Below are positions 1 to 7,374 of a stretch of DNA of 13,355 bases, piece by piece (the stretch's first letter is position 1; each line of letters starts with the position of its first letter). Origin of the DNA: JBBCJM01 sp037190175 (GTDB lineage Bacteria; Pseudomonadota; Alphaproteobacteria; Rhodobacterales; Rhodobacteraceae); the NCBI GenBank assembly GCA_037190175.1, contig JBBCJM010000142.1, positions 1 through 13,355 of the forward strand. The letters are read 5' to 3'. Below the pieces are notes generated by a model, which saw only the letters and a program-made list of their open reading frames with translations, had not been told where the DNA came from and did no database searches. Both the position numbers and the translations under genes were made by a program.

Positions 1-457
1 AAAGCCGGTGGGGATACTCGTCCACCCGTTCCGCAGGCGCGGGAATGCCCACGAGGTCGAGCAGTTCGACCGCACGGCGGCGCGCGGCGGCGTGGGAGAC
101 GGGTTCGTGGACCCGGATCGCCTCGACGATCTGGTTGCCGACGGTGAACATCGGGTTCAGCGAACTCAGCGGCTCCTGAAAGATCATCGCGATCCGGCGG
201 CCGCGGATCGCCCGCATCCGCCTTTCGGACCAGCCGGCGATGTTCCGGCCCTCGAACAGGATCTGGCCGCCGGAGACACGCCCCGGCCGGTCGATCAGCC
301 CCATGATCGACAGGGCCGTCACGCTCTTGCCGCTGCCGGATTCGCCCACCAGGCCCAGGAATTCGCCCGGGTGCAGGTCGAAGCTCACCCGGTCCAGCAC
401 GGTCATCCGGCCGAACCGCGCCTCCAGATCGCGCACGGAGAGCAGCGGCGCGGTCAT
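1..457 (-). CDS. Dipeptide/oligopeptide ABC transporter ATP-binding protein, DppD/OppD type (partial)
   Basis: Only the first ~152 codons are present; the gene runs off the left edge just before the ABC signature would appear. I translated the minus strand from the ATG at 457. It shows a Walker A motif GESGSGKS at about residues 38-45 and a Q-loop with the context QEPLSSLNP at about 94-102, which is typical of peptide/nickel-family ATPases. The last visible residues are EYPHRL, the sequence that normally precedes SGGxxQR in DppD. The protein would energise import by the neighbouring permease in the cytoplasm. Its ATG overlaps the stop of the DppC-type gene by four bases (ATGA), so the two are probably translationally coupled. 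Signature, Walker B and C-terminal oligopeptide domain lie outside the window, and a DppF partner may follow. Confidence 0.93.
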   Translation of the reverse strand, partial: MTAPLLSVRDLEARFGRMTVLDRVSFDLHPGEFLGLVGESGSGKSVTALSIMGLIDRPGRVSGGQILFEGRNIAGWSERRMRAIRGRRIAMIFQEPLSSLNPMFTVGNQIVEAIRVHEPVSHAAARRRAVELLDLVGIPAPAERVDEYPHRL

Positions 458-1392
458 CGGTGCGCCTCGCCGCCGATGCGGGGGTCGAGCGCGTCGCGCA
501 GCGCATCGCCCAGCAGGTTCAGCGCCAGCACGGTGACGGTGACCACCAGCCCCGGCACCACCGTGATCCAGGGCGCCTCGCGGATATAGGACCGCCCGTC
601 GGCGATGATGTTGCCCCAGCTGGGGGTCGGCGGCGGGGTGCCCACACCCAGGAAGCTCAGCGCCGCCTCGGCCAGCACCGCATAGGCGAAGATGAAGGAC
701 AGCTGCACGATCAGCGGCGCGAGGCTGTTGGGCAGGATCTGCCGCACCAGCACGTCCAGCGGCCGCGCCCCGGCGGCCACCGCCGCCTCGACATAGTTCA
801 GCTCGCGCACGCTCATTACCGAGGCGCGCACGATCCGGGCGGTCACCGGCACATAGACCGCCGACAGCGCCAGCAGGACGTTGAGGTCGGTCGGCCCCAG
901 CGCGGCGGCGATGGCGATGGCCAGCATGATCGCGGGAAAGGCCATCAGGGCGTCCATCGTCCGCATCAGGATGCCGTCCAGCCGGTGGAAATAGCCCGCC
1001 AGGGCCCCGATCACCGTGCCCACCAGCCCGCTGAACAGCGCCACCAGGAAGCCGATGCGCAGCGAGATGCCGGCGCCGACGATGATCCGGCTGAGCAGGT
1101 CGCGGCCCAGATGGTCGGTGCCCAGCCAGTGTTCGGCATGGCCGGGTGGCAGGAACTTGTTCCGCAGGCTGAGCGACATCGGCGAATGCTTCACCAGCAT
1201 CGGCCCCAGCAGGGCGACAAGGGTGACGAAGAGAAGGATGGTGAAGCCGAACAGGAACCCCGGATGCACCACCAGCTTGCGCAGCGCCGGCGACGCCTGC
1301 AGGCGCCGCCGAAGGCCGGAAAGCCTGCCCCGGCCGGGGCGTTCCCCGGCCGGGAGCCTTTCCGAACCGAGTGGCTCAGACAAATCCGACAT
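454..1392 (-). CDS. Peptide-type ABC transporter permease, DppC/OppC family
   Basis: This 312-residue inner-membrane permease is of normal DppC length. The N-terminal ~40 residues are a basic cytoplasmic tail. A first membrane segment lies at about 46-67, followed by the DppC-type LGTDHLGRD motif at 90-98. The cytoplasmic EAA loop (EAAVAAGARPLDVLVRQILPN) spans about 202-222, LSFLGVG lies at 245-251, and the C-terminal LGDALRDALDPR motif at 294-305. It would form the membrane channel for the substrate delivered by the upstream binding protein. The start overlaps the end of the binding-protein gene by 17 bases and has no convincing ribosome binding site, so translation probably depends on coupling. 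The usual heterodimer partner DppB is not encoded beside it; either it lies outside the window or this permease works with a partner from elsewhere. Confidence 0.93.
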   Translation of the reverse strand: MSDLSEPLGSERLPAGERPGRGRLSGLRRRLQASPALRKLVVHPGFLFGFTILLFVTLVALLGPMLVKHSPMSLSLRNKFLPPGHAEHWLGTDHLGRDLLSRIIVGAGISLRIGFLVALFSGLVGTVIGALAGYFHRLDGILMRTMDALMAFPAIMLAIAIAAALGPTDLNVLLALSAVYVPVTARIVRASVMSVRELNYVEAAVAAGARPLDVLVRQILPNSLAPLIVQLSFIFAYAVLAEAALSFLGVGTPPPTPSWGNIIADGRSYIREAPWITVVPGLVVTVTVLALNLLGDALRDALDPRIGGEAHR

Positions 1393-2932
1393 TCCACAGC
1401 CGCGTGGTGCGGAAGGGTGCGAAGCCGGCGATGCTGCGGCTGGCCGCCTGGGTCTGGCCCACGTCGCCCAGCTTGATCTGCAGGATCTCGTCCAGCATGT
1501 ACTGCTGCGCCTCGAGCCAGGCGGCGTGCCGCTCCTCGGGGGTCGGCTTGTACTGCATGTCGGCGACCAGGCTGACCAGATGGGGATCCTCGCGGTGGTT
1601 GCCCGAGTTGGCCGTGCCCGTGCTGCCGATCGACAGCACCGGGTCGCCCAGCCAGGGCCCGGTGCCGAACTGGCCGGGATAGACGTGCCAGCCCTGCGGC
1701 TCCACCCGCCGGGCGACCACCGCCGGCCAGTCCATCACGTCGATCTGGGCGTCGATCCCGATCGCCTTCCACTGTTCCGCCGCCACCAGCGCGGTGTTGG
1801 AACTCCAGGGGAAGGTCGTGGCGCTCATGATGCGGATCGGCCGGCCGTCATAGCCGGACTGCGCCAGGTATTCCTTGGCCTTCTCGGGGTCCTTGATGTT
1901 GTAGAGCGGTGCTGTGACCGAGGCGGGATAGGTGGGATAGCCCTCGTATTGCGAGTAGGGGTTGAGCCGGTAGTTGCCGTGGCTGGCCGCGTCGAGGATC
2001 TCGTCGATGTCGAGCGCGGCCATCAGCGCCTGCCGGAACTCCAGCCGGTCCATGGGCGGCTCGGCCAGGTTCAGCGTCAGCGTGTTCATCGCGGTGGGCA
2101 TCTTCACGATGACTTCCAGATCCGGCCGCTGCGACAGCGCCGGCACCACGTGCTCGGGCACCACGTCGGCGAAGTGGATCTCGCCCGTCTCCAGCGCCGC
2201 GACCATGGCGTTGGGCTCGGGGATGATGCGGAAGGTGATCGTGTCGAACAGCGCCTCCTTGCGCCCGCCATAGCCGTCGAGCCCGGCATAGCGGGTGTCC
2301 AGCGCATAGTCGTCGAAGCGCACGAGCTTCACGTGGCTGTCGCCCGCGTTCTCCTCCAGCCGGTAGGGCCCGGTGCCGACCAGCGAGGTCTGCCCCGCGT
2401 CCTTGTCGCCGTCTTCCTCGGGCAGGATCGCCACCAGCACCTCGGGCTGGCTGAAGTTGTGCAGGAACAGCGGCTGCGGTCCGTCCAGCTGCACCTGCAC
2501 CTCGTAGGGGCCGGTCGCCGTCACCTCGGCGATGCGGTTGAGGTAGTTCTTGCGCAGCGCCATGCGGCGGTAGCGGTCGATCGAGGCCTTGACGTCGGCC
2601 GAGGTCATCTCCTTGCCGTTGTGGAACCTGACCCCCTGGCGCAGCGCGAAGGTATAGAGCGTGCCGTCGTCGGAGACCGTCCAGCCTTCGGCCAGCCCGG
2701 CCGAGGGTTGCAGCGCCTCGTCGCGGGTCACCAGGGCCTCGTAGAGGTGCAGGTTGATGATGCGCCCCACGTCGTCGGTCGTGCCCATGATGTCCAGCGA
2801 GGGGATGGGCGAGCCGATCCCCACGATCACGTCGCCGCCCCGCTGGGGTGCGGCTTGCGCGAAAGCCGGCAGCCGGGTCAGCATAAAGGCAGTGACCGGG
2901 GCGCCGATGAGCAGATGTCTGCGTCTGATCAT
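1376..2932 (-). CDS. Periplasmic substrate-binding protein, peptide/nickel ABC family (SBP family 5)
   Basis: This 518-residue extracytoplasmic solute-binding protein is of the DppA/OppA class. Residues 1-27 form a signal peptide: MIRRRHLL, a hydrophobic core, then a likely cleavage after AQA. The RRRHLL stretch could allow Tat export, but this is uncertain. The hallmark LAEGW...DDGTLYTFALRQGVRFHNG of the family lies at about 80-106, and the C terminus ends in LWNVGFV, as is usual near the end of such proteins. A good Shine-Dalgarno (GGGAGA, six bases before the ATG) supports this start. It follows the amidohydrolase gene by 33 bases and feeds the DppC-type permease. The ligand cannot be read from sequence; family members bind di- and oligopeptides, opines, glycosides or nickel complexes. 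The neighbouring enzymes suggest an acylated amino compound or a modified peptide. Confidence 0.93.
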   Translation of the reverse strand: MIRRRHLLIGAPVTAFMLTRLPAFAQAAPQRGGDVIVGIGSPIPSLDIMGTTDDVGRIINLHLYEALVTRDEALQPSAGLAEGWTVSDDGTLYTFALRQGVRFHNGKEMTSADVKASIDRYRRMALRKNYLNRIAEVTATGPYEVQVQLDGPQPLFLHNFSQPEVLVAILPEEDGDKDAGQTSLVGTGPYRLEENAGDSHVKLVRFDDYALDTRYAGLDGYGGRKEALFDTITFRIIPEPNAMVAALETGEIHFADVVPEHVVPALSQRPDLEVIVKMPTAMNTLTLNLAEPPMDRLEFRQALMAALDIDEILDAASHGNYRLNPYSQYEGYPTYPASVTAPLYNIKDPEKAKEYLAQSGYDGRPIRIMSATTFPWSSNTALVAAEQWKAIGIDAQIDVMDWPAVVARRVEPQGWHVYPGQFGTGPWLGDPVLSIGSTGTANSGNHREDPHLVSLVADMQYKPTPEERHAAWLEAQQYMLDEILQIKLGDVGQTQAASRSIAGFAPFRTTRLWNVGFV

Positions 2933-2965
2933 GTGTTGTCTCCCTTTGGTTTCGCCCTCGTTTTT

Positions 2966-4138
2966 CTATTCGCTGGAGAATGCCGGGCCTGCGTTCTCCA
3001 TCCATCGGCCACCGAGGACGGTCCCCCGTGGCACCAAGCAGCGGCTGCCCCGCAGGCGGGCCCCGATCGAGTCGGTGAAGACCACCGGCTCCTCCCGCAG
3101 TTCGAGCAGCGTGATGTCGGCCTGGGCGCCGGGCCGCAGCGTGCCGATGTCGGCCCGGCGGCAGACGGCGGCGGGCGTGGCGGTGGCGGCGCGGACCACC
3201 TCGGCCAGCGGCAGGCCGAGTTCGAGGTATTTCGACATGGTGACCAGCACGTTCCAGGCCGGCCCGTCGATGCAGCCGCGGTGCACGTCGCTGGAAATCA
3301 CGTCCGGGCCGATCCCGGCCTCCAGCATCCGGCGCGCCACGTCGAAGCCGAACGACCCCGCGCCGTGGCCCACGTCCATGATCACCCCGCGTTCCCTGGC
3401 CGCGACCATGCAGTCGCGCACCCGGCCGTCGCGCAGCAGGGGGGAATTGGCCTTGGGCGTGCAGTAATGCGTCAGCACGTCGCCCGGCCGCAGGGGATCC
3501 ACGATATCCTCGATCCGCGGCGGCATCCCGGCGCCGATATGCACCATGACCGGCAGGTCGCCGGCCAGTTCGGCGGCGCGGATCGCCATGTGCAGCGGCA
3601 TCGCCCCCAGCGGGCCGGTGGTCGAGGCGCCGACGCGGATCTTTATCCCAACGACATGCTCGGCATATTGCCGCGCCGCGCGGGCGCAGCGGTGGATGTC
3701 CAGCACCCGCAGGTCCTCGGCCTCGCCCATCGCGATGCCGTCGTCGGCGAAGATCCCCAGCAGGCTGATGTTCAGATAGGCCAGGATGCGCACCGGCGTC
3801 AGCGCGGCCACCTGGTGGACCAGCCCGCCGATGGCATTGGCCCCGGCGCTGCCGGCATCGACGGCGGTGGTGGTGCCGGATTCGGTCAGCAGCCGCGTGG
3901 GGTCGATGCCCAGCGCGGTGCCGCCCCAGTAGACATGGGTGTGCAGGTCGATCAGCCCCGGGACCACATAGAGCCCGCGCGCCTGCCGCACCTCGGCCCC
4001 GGCGGGCTCGATCCGCTCGGCCACCGCGGCGATCCGGCCGCCGGCCACCGCCAGGTCGCGGGGCCCGTCGATCCCCGCGGCCGGGTCGATCACATGGCCG
4101 CCCCGGATCACCAGGTCGAAGGGCCCGGCAGGCGTCAT
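2966..4138 (-). CDS. Zinc-dependent amidohydrolase, COG3964 / EF0837-like (dihydroorotase-like deacylase)
   Basis: This 390-residue amidohydrolase-superfamily enzyme has a complete set of apparent metal ligands: HxH at H66/H68 (LIDLHTH), a lysine suited for carboxylation at K166 (GIKIRVG), H200 (MVHIG), H224 (LTHYC) and D284 (SSDVH). This supports a binuclear metal centre. The overall pattern, including DVGHGAGSFGFDVARRML at about 255-272, matches the COG3964/PRK09237 group, often mislabelled dihydroorotase. Characterised members hydrolyse acetyl esters or amides of hydroxy or amino acids. It is not a pyrimidine enzyme on context: no pyr genes are near. It lies between the SelA-like gene (4-base ATGA overlap) and the binding-protein gene (33-base gap), so it probably removes an acyl or cyclic amide group from the imported substrate. 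Family assignment is firm; substrate is unknown. Confidence 0.92.
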   Translation of the reverse strand: MTPAGPFDLVIRGGHVIDPAAGIDGPRDLAVAGGRIAAVAERIEPAGAEVRQARGLYVVPGLIDLHTHVYWGGTALGIDPTRLLTESGTTTAVDAGSAGANAIGGLVHQVAALTPVRILAYLNISLLGIFADDGIAMGEAEDLRVLDIHRCARAARQYAEHVVGIKIRVGASTTGPLGAMPLHMAIRAAELAGDLPVMVHIGAGMPPRIEDIVDPLRPGDVLTHYCTPKANSPLLRDGRVRDCMVAARERGVIMDVGHGAGSFGFDVARRMLEAGIGPDVISSDVHRGCIDGPAWNVLVTMSKYLELGLPLAEVVRAATATPAAVCRRADIGTLRPGAQADITLLELREEPVVFTDSIGARLRGSRCLVPRGTVLGGRWMENAGPAFSSE

Positions 4139-5328
4139 CGCCCCGCCCCCCAGGCCGCCGCGGCGGCGCTGCGGTTGTCGGCATTGGTCAGCCGCGCCGC
4201 GCCCGGGGCGGGCTGCGGCGGATCGGCCAGGATGCGGCGGATCTTGGCCGCGATCAGCTCCAGCTCGGTCTCGTCGATGCGGCGCACGTCCAAGAGCAGC
4301 GTGCCGGTATCGGCGCGGGTCATGCGCAGGCAGACCTTCACCTCGCCCGCCATCAGCGCCTGGCCCAGCGCCCGGGCGTCGATCCCCGCCTCGGCCGGCT
4401 CGATCCGCAGCGCCAGCCGCTCGAAGGGGTTGCCGGTGGGGTCGGGCTCGCGGGCGAAGCCGATGCCGGGCAGCTGGCCCAGCAGCCGTTCGGCCAGATC
4501 GAGCCGCGCGCGCTCGGCCGCGCGCACCGCGGCATGGTCGGTCTCGTGCCAGAGCTCCAGCGCCGCCATGGCGCCGGCGATGGCCTCCTTGCCGGCCTTC
4601 ATCGGCCGGCCGATGCCGAATTCCTGCATGTAGCAGGCGGCGACGAAATCGGCGGTGCCGGCGATGATCCCGGCGGTGGTGCCGGCGGGCGCCTTCTGCG
4701 CGCTGAAGATCAGCGCCGCGGCGCCGGTGGCCAGGAACTCGGCCCAGCCGTATTCGGCCGCCGCATCCACGATCACCGGCACGCCCCGGGCGCTACAGGC
4801 GTGCACGAAGCTCGCGAGGTCGATCATCCCGTTCTGCACCGTATGGTGCGACACGACATAAAGCGCCGCCGCCACCTGGTCGTCCAGCGCCGCCTCCAGC
4901 TGGTAGAGGCCGGCGGAATTGGCGGTGCCGATCTCGACCAGGCTGGCGCCGGCGATGCGGGCCATCTGCCCGACCTCGCCGCCGAAGTTGATGTTGTGGC
5001 CCTTCTGGATCACCACGCGGTTCTTCAGGCCCCGGGTGTCGGGAAGCTGCTCGGCCCGCGCCAGGTCGCGCCCCGCCATCGCCGCGGCCACGCAGACCGC
5101 GATGCCGGCCGCCGAACAGCCGGTGACCATCCCGGCCTCGGCGCCGGTGACCCTGGCGATCACCCCGCTGGCGGCCTTTTGCAACTCGGCGATCTCGACC
5201 GAGGCGGGCAGGATCGCGCCCACCGCCTCGACTACCGCGCGCGAGGCGCGGCTGGCGCCGTGCACCGTCTCGGTGCCCGAGGCGTTCAGGACGGGGCGAA
5301 GCCCGTAGCGGCGGAAGAAGTCGTTCAT
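4135..5328 (-). CDS. SelA/DgaE-like PLP-dependent enzyme (ammonia-lyase type)
   Basis: This 397-residue fold-type I PLP enzyme is related to selenocysteine synthase SelA and to D-glucosaminate-6-phosphate ammonia-lyase DgaE. The ATG at 5328 is chosen because RYGLRPVLNASGTETVHG is the typical start of this group, a GGGAGGGG ribosome binding site precedes it, and it overlaps the upstream stop as ATGA. Other marks are the cofactor-pocket stretch TGCSAAG at about 69-75, IVDAAAEY with D188 facing the PLP nitrogen, and the likely Schiff-base lysine K212 in FSAQKAPAG. SelA relatives usually have SGGK and a following GP here, so the pocket is somewhat divergent. It is not bacterial SelA: no selB or tRNA-Sec is nearby, and it is shorter. 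Family members catalyse alpha,beta-elimination of amino acids or amino-sugar acids, giving an enamine and then a 2-keto acid. It is probably the central step of this operon. Confidence 0.88.
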   Translation of the reverse strand: MNDFFRRYGLRPVLNASGTETVHGASRASRAVVEAVGAILPASVEIAELQKAASGVIARVTGAEAGMVTGCSAAGIAVCVAAAMAGRDLARAEQLPDTRGLKNRVVIQKGHNINFGGEVGQMARIAGASLVEIGTANSAGLYQLEAALDDQVAAALYVVSHHTVQNGMIDLASFVHACSARGVPVIVDAAAEYGWAEFLATGAAALIFSAQKAPAGTTAGIIAGTADFVAACYMQEFGIGRPMKAGKEAIAGAMAALELWHETDHAAVRAAERARLDLAERLLGQLPGIGFAREPDPTGNPFERLALRIEPAEAGIDARALGQALMAGEVKVCLRMTRADTGTLLLDVRRIDETELELIAAKIRRILADPPQPAPGAARLTNADNRSAAAAAWGAGR

Positions 5329-6263
5329 GCCCGCCCCTCCCGCCAGGCGATCTCCTGCGCCAGCAGCTCGCGCGCCACCGGGGCGACCCGGGTCTGCTCG
5401 CCCGCGTCCAGGTTGCATTGCAGCGGCGCGATCGGGCCCATGTCGGCGATCCCGGCCAGCGTCACCCCGTCATGCACCACCCGCGCCGGCCCCAGCCCGT
5501 CGCGGCAGTCCTCGAACGGCAGGAACAGCTCGCGCAGCCGCGCCGCCCCGGCCAGGTCGCCGGCCGTGAGCGCCGCCAGGATCGCCGTGGACAGCGCCGG
5601 AGCGATGCTGACCGAGCCCGAGGTGAAGGAACTGAGCCCGAAGCGGTCGAAATGCGCCAGCACCGGGCGTTCGCCGATGCCGCTGATCACCCGGCGGGGG
5701 TCCAGCCGCTCGACCAGCCGGGCCAGATAGGGGTCCTCGGCGGGATCGGGCAGGACCAGGGCGTATTTCACCCAGCCCGCCACCCCGTCCTCGACCAGCC
5801 GCACCACCTCGTCGGCGCCCAGGCCGCGCAGATGCTTGACATAGACCATCAGCGGCCGGCCCAGCTGGTCGTGCAGCCGGCGCAGCGCCGTCATCATCCC
5901 CGCGGAGGACCCGCCCTCGGGCGCATGGGGCAGGGCCATCGCGGTGGGAAAGCCCAGGGCGCGCACCACGCCCACCTGATCGCGCATCCGGCCGAAGTCG
6001 GGGCCCACGGCCGGGATGATCCAGGCATCGGCGGGGGCCAGGTCGATCAGCAACTCCAGCGTGCGGGCATAGGCGCTGACCGGGATGTTGTAGAAATTGG
6101 CGTTGCCGCCATACATCAGCGTGCGGATCCCGCCGGCCGCCAGATGGTCGATCAGCGCGCGGTTGGCGGCGCGGTCGGGCTCCAGCTCCGCGGTCTGGGC
6201 CAGCGGGGGCACCGCGATCACGGACCGCGGCAGATCCTCGAACTCGATTGAACTGACCTTCAT
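5325..6263 (-). CDS. DapA-family aldolase/lyase (dihydrodipicolinate synthase/N-acetylneuraminate lyase superfamily)
   Basis: This 312-residue class I aldolase-type TIM barrel is close to the normal DapA length. The Schiff-base lysine is K166 (GWVKYAL), and the catalytic tyrosine that precedes it is Y141 (LMVYVKHL). The carboxylate-binding GTTGE loop of true DapA is replaced by YGGNANFYNIP at about 51-61, so it is unlikely to make dihydrodipicolinate. Relatives cleave or form 2-keto-3-deoxy acids by pyruvate chemistry. I start at the ATG at 6263, where the family alignment begins; an in-frame TTG 51 bases upstream exists but would add an unconserved tail and overlap the promoter. It is the first gene of the operon and overlaps the SelA-like gene as ATGA. 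It probably takes the keto acid produced by that PLP enzyme. Substrate unknown. Confidence 0.87.
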   Translation of the reverse strand: MKVSSIEFEDLPRSVIAVPPLAQTAELEPDRAANRALIDHLAAGGIRTLMYGGNANFYNIPVSAYARTLELLIDLAPADAWIIPAVGPDFGRMRDQVGVVRALGFPTAMALPHAPEGGSSAGMMTALRRLHDQLGRPLMVYVKHLRGLGADEVVRLVEDGVAGWVKYALVLPDPAEDPYLARLVERLDPRRVISGIGERPVLAHFDRFGLSSFTSGSVSIAPALSTAILAALTAGDLAGAARLRELFLPFEDCRDGLGPARVVHDGVTLAGIADMGPIAPLQCNLDAGEQTRVAPVARELLAQEIAWREGRA

Positions 6264-6294
6264 GGCGTCCACGCAGGGTTTCTGTTGCCGCCCA

Positions 6295-6322
6295 GCTAGA
6301 ACCAGTCCGGCCAAGATGTCAA
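6295..6322 (-). promoter_or_regulatory. Putative sigma-70 type promoter for the aldolase operon
   Basis: On the minus strand a perfect TTGACA (6322-6317) lies about 60 bases before the aldolase ATG. At the right distance (16-17 bases) there is only a weak -10 box (TCTAGC or CTAGCT at 6300-6294). A strong -35 with a poor -10 is common in GC-rich alphaproteobacteria. The -35 sits inside the left arm of the inverted repeat 6314-6349, so the regulator would compete with polymerase here. Predicted by eye only. Confidence 0.35.
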
Positions 6323-6349
6323 GTTACTTTACCTATTTATCTGACATCT
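6314..6349. promoter_or_regulatory. Inverted repeat and FadR/GntR-like operator before the aldolase operon
   Basis: Two perfect 8-base arms, AGATGTCA (6314-6321) and TGACATCT (6342-6349), are separated by 20 bases. The right arm is part of a 13-base site that reads ATGTCAGATAAAT on the minus strand (6347-6335). The same motif stands before the GntR gene (8580-8592) and before the M81 gene (8697-8709). The left arm overlaps the -35 box of the putative operon promoter. The arrangement fits binding of a dimeric regulator to two half-sites or to two sites; the likely regulator is the GntR protein at 7839-8549. Confidence 0.45.
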
Positions 6350-6547
6350 CCGGCGCGGCCGCCGAGAGCGGGCGTTCATGGGGGATCGTCCGGCACGGGC
6401 GATTCCTTCCGGCCGAAGTCTACAGGAAAATCCGCCTGGACGCAGAAGATTCCCGCCATTGTGCGCGGAAATGCCGGCGGAGCCATCATTTGCGCCCGCG
6501 GTGCCCGGAATCTGGCCGCTGCGGGCGCCGGGCGGGCAGGGCGCGAA
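6350..6547. other. Intergenic stretch without a recognised gene
   Basis: This is the middle part of the 367-base gap between the divergent aldolase and DUF1028 genes. I see no credible coding sequence, no RNA gene and no clear terminator hairpin. Both edges carry promoter signals. The space is longer than needed for two promoters, so a small RNA or more regulator sites are possible, but nothing in the sequence shows them directly. Confidence 0.4.
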
Positions 6548-6576
6548 TTGACGCCGCGGAATCGCTGCCCCATAAT
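6548..6576 (+). promoter_or_regulatory. Putative sigma-70 promoter for DUF1028-RidA
   Basis: TTGACG at 6548-6553 and CATAAT at 6571-6576 are separated by exactly 17 bases, each matching five of six consensus bases. Transcription would begin near 6583, giving a leader of about 48 bases before the DUF1028 ATG at 6631. The copy of ATGTCAAGT at 6574-6582, overlapping the -10 and start site, repeats the sequence at 6316-6324 in front of the aldolase operon, so shared control is possible. Confidence 0.5.
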
Positions 6577-6630
6577 GTCAAGTGAAATAACAACATGGGG
6601 CCGGCCTCGCCGGCCACGGGGGATCGGGAC

Positions 6631-7356
6631 ATGTCCCTGCGCTGCGCCACCTTTTCCGTCGTCGCCCATTGCCCGCGCAGCGGGCAGCTGGGCTTGGCGA
6701 TCTCGACCGCGCTGCCGGCCGTGGGCGGGCTCTGCTGCTTTGTCGAGGCCGGCGTGGGCGCCATCGCCACCCAGTCCTGGGTCAACCCGGGGCTGGGGCT
6801 GGACGGTCTGGCCGCGCTGCGGGCCGGAGCCACGGCCACCGCCGCGCTGGATCTGGCGCTGGCCGGGGATGTCGAGCCGCAGCTGCGCCAGATCGGCCTC
6901 GTCGATGCCCGCGGCCGCAGCGCCGCCTTCACCGGCAGCGCCTGTACCGGCTGGGCAGGGCAGATCACCGGCGCGGGCTACAGCGTGCAGGGCAACATGC
7001 TGACCGGCGAGGCCACGCTGCGCGCCATGGCCGCCGCGGTCGAGGACACCACGCCGGATCTGGCCGAACGGCTGATGCGGGCGCTGGAGGCGGGGCAGGC
7101 GGCGGGCGGCGACTTCCGCGGCAAGCAGTCGGCCGCGCTGCGGGTGCATGACACCGAGCCCTGGCCGCTGGTCGACCTGCGGGTGGACGAACATCCAGAG
7201 CCGGTGGCCGAGTTGCGGCGGATCCACGACCTGGCTGCGGTGCAGCTGACGCCCTTCGTCCTGGCCCTGCCGCGGCGCAACAGCCCGGCCCGGCCGCTTT
7301 CCCCCGCCCAGCGCGAGATGCTGCTGGCCCCGCCCGCCGCCCGCCCCGCGCGCTGA
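6631..7356 (+). CDS. DUF1028 family protein (Ntn-hydrolase-like fold)
   Basis: This 241-residue protein has the DUF1028 pattern: TFSVVA at 7-12 near the N terminus, GVGAIATQSWVNP at 41-53, a CTGWAG segment at 105-110, QGNML at 120-124, GGDFRGKQSAAL at 159-170 and VDLRVDEHPEPVAEL at 181-195. I start at ATG 6631 because it has a GGGGGAT ribosome binding site and leads straight into TFS; an ATG at 6595 would add an unconserved tail. As I recall, a structure from a marine Rhodobacterales species places DUF1028 among Ntn hydrolases, which suggests amide-bond hydrolysis, but no reaction is established to my knowledge. T7 is a candidate nucleophile only by its position. The RidA gene follows after 18 bases, so the two form an operon. 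DUF1028 genes often lie beside peptide transporters and peptidases, as here. Confidence 0.88.
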   Translation: MSLRCATFSVVAHCPRSGQLGLAISTALPAVGGLCCFVEAGVGAIATQSWVNPGLGLDGLAALRAGATATAALDLALAGDVEPQLRQIGLVDARGRSAAFTGSACTGWAGQITGAGYSVQGNMLTGEATLRAMAAAVEDTTPDLAERLMRALEAGQAAGGDFRGKQSAALRVHDTEPWPLVDLRVDEHPEPVAELRRIHDLAAVQLTPFVLALPRRNSPARPLSPAQREMLLAPPAARPAR

Positions 7357-7374
7357 CAGCCTGCCCGAGGACCC

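Noticed and set aside
1374..1386. A partial match to the operator motif (TCAGACAAAT) at the binding-protein/DppC overlap
   Set aside because: It matches only 10 of 13 positions, lies within coding sequence inside an operon, and is likely to be chance.
1848..4184. A 778-codon open frame on the minus strand
   Set aside because: It is out of frame with the binding-protein and amidohydrolase genes, which have full domain motifs; the translation is Arg/Ala/Gly-rich without recognisable structure.
1016..4633. A 1205-codon open frame on the plus strand
   Set aside because: It lies antisense to four well-recognised genes, its translation is low-complexity (rich in Arg, Gly, His, Gln) with no domain, and long stop-free shadow frames are expected at this GC content.
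5329..5418. A longer N terminus for the SelA-like protein
   Set aside because: The added 30 residues are Gly/Ala/Arg-rich, overlap the aldolase gene, and the ATG at 5328 has both a ribosome binding site and the family start.
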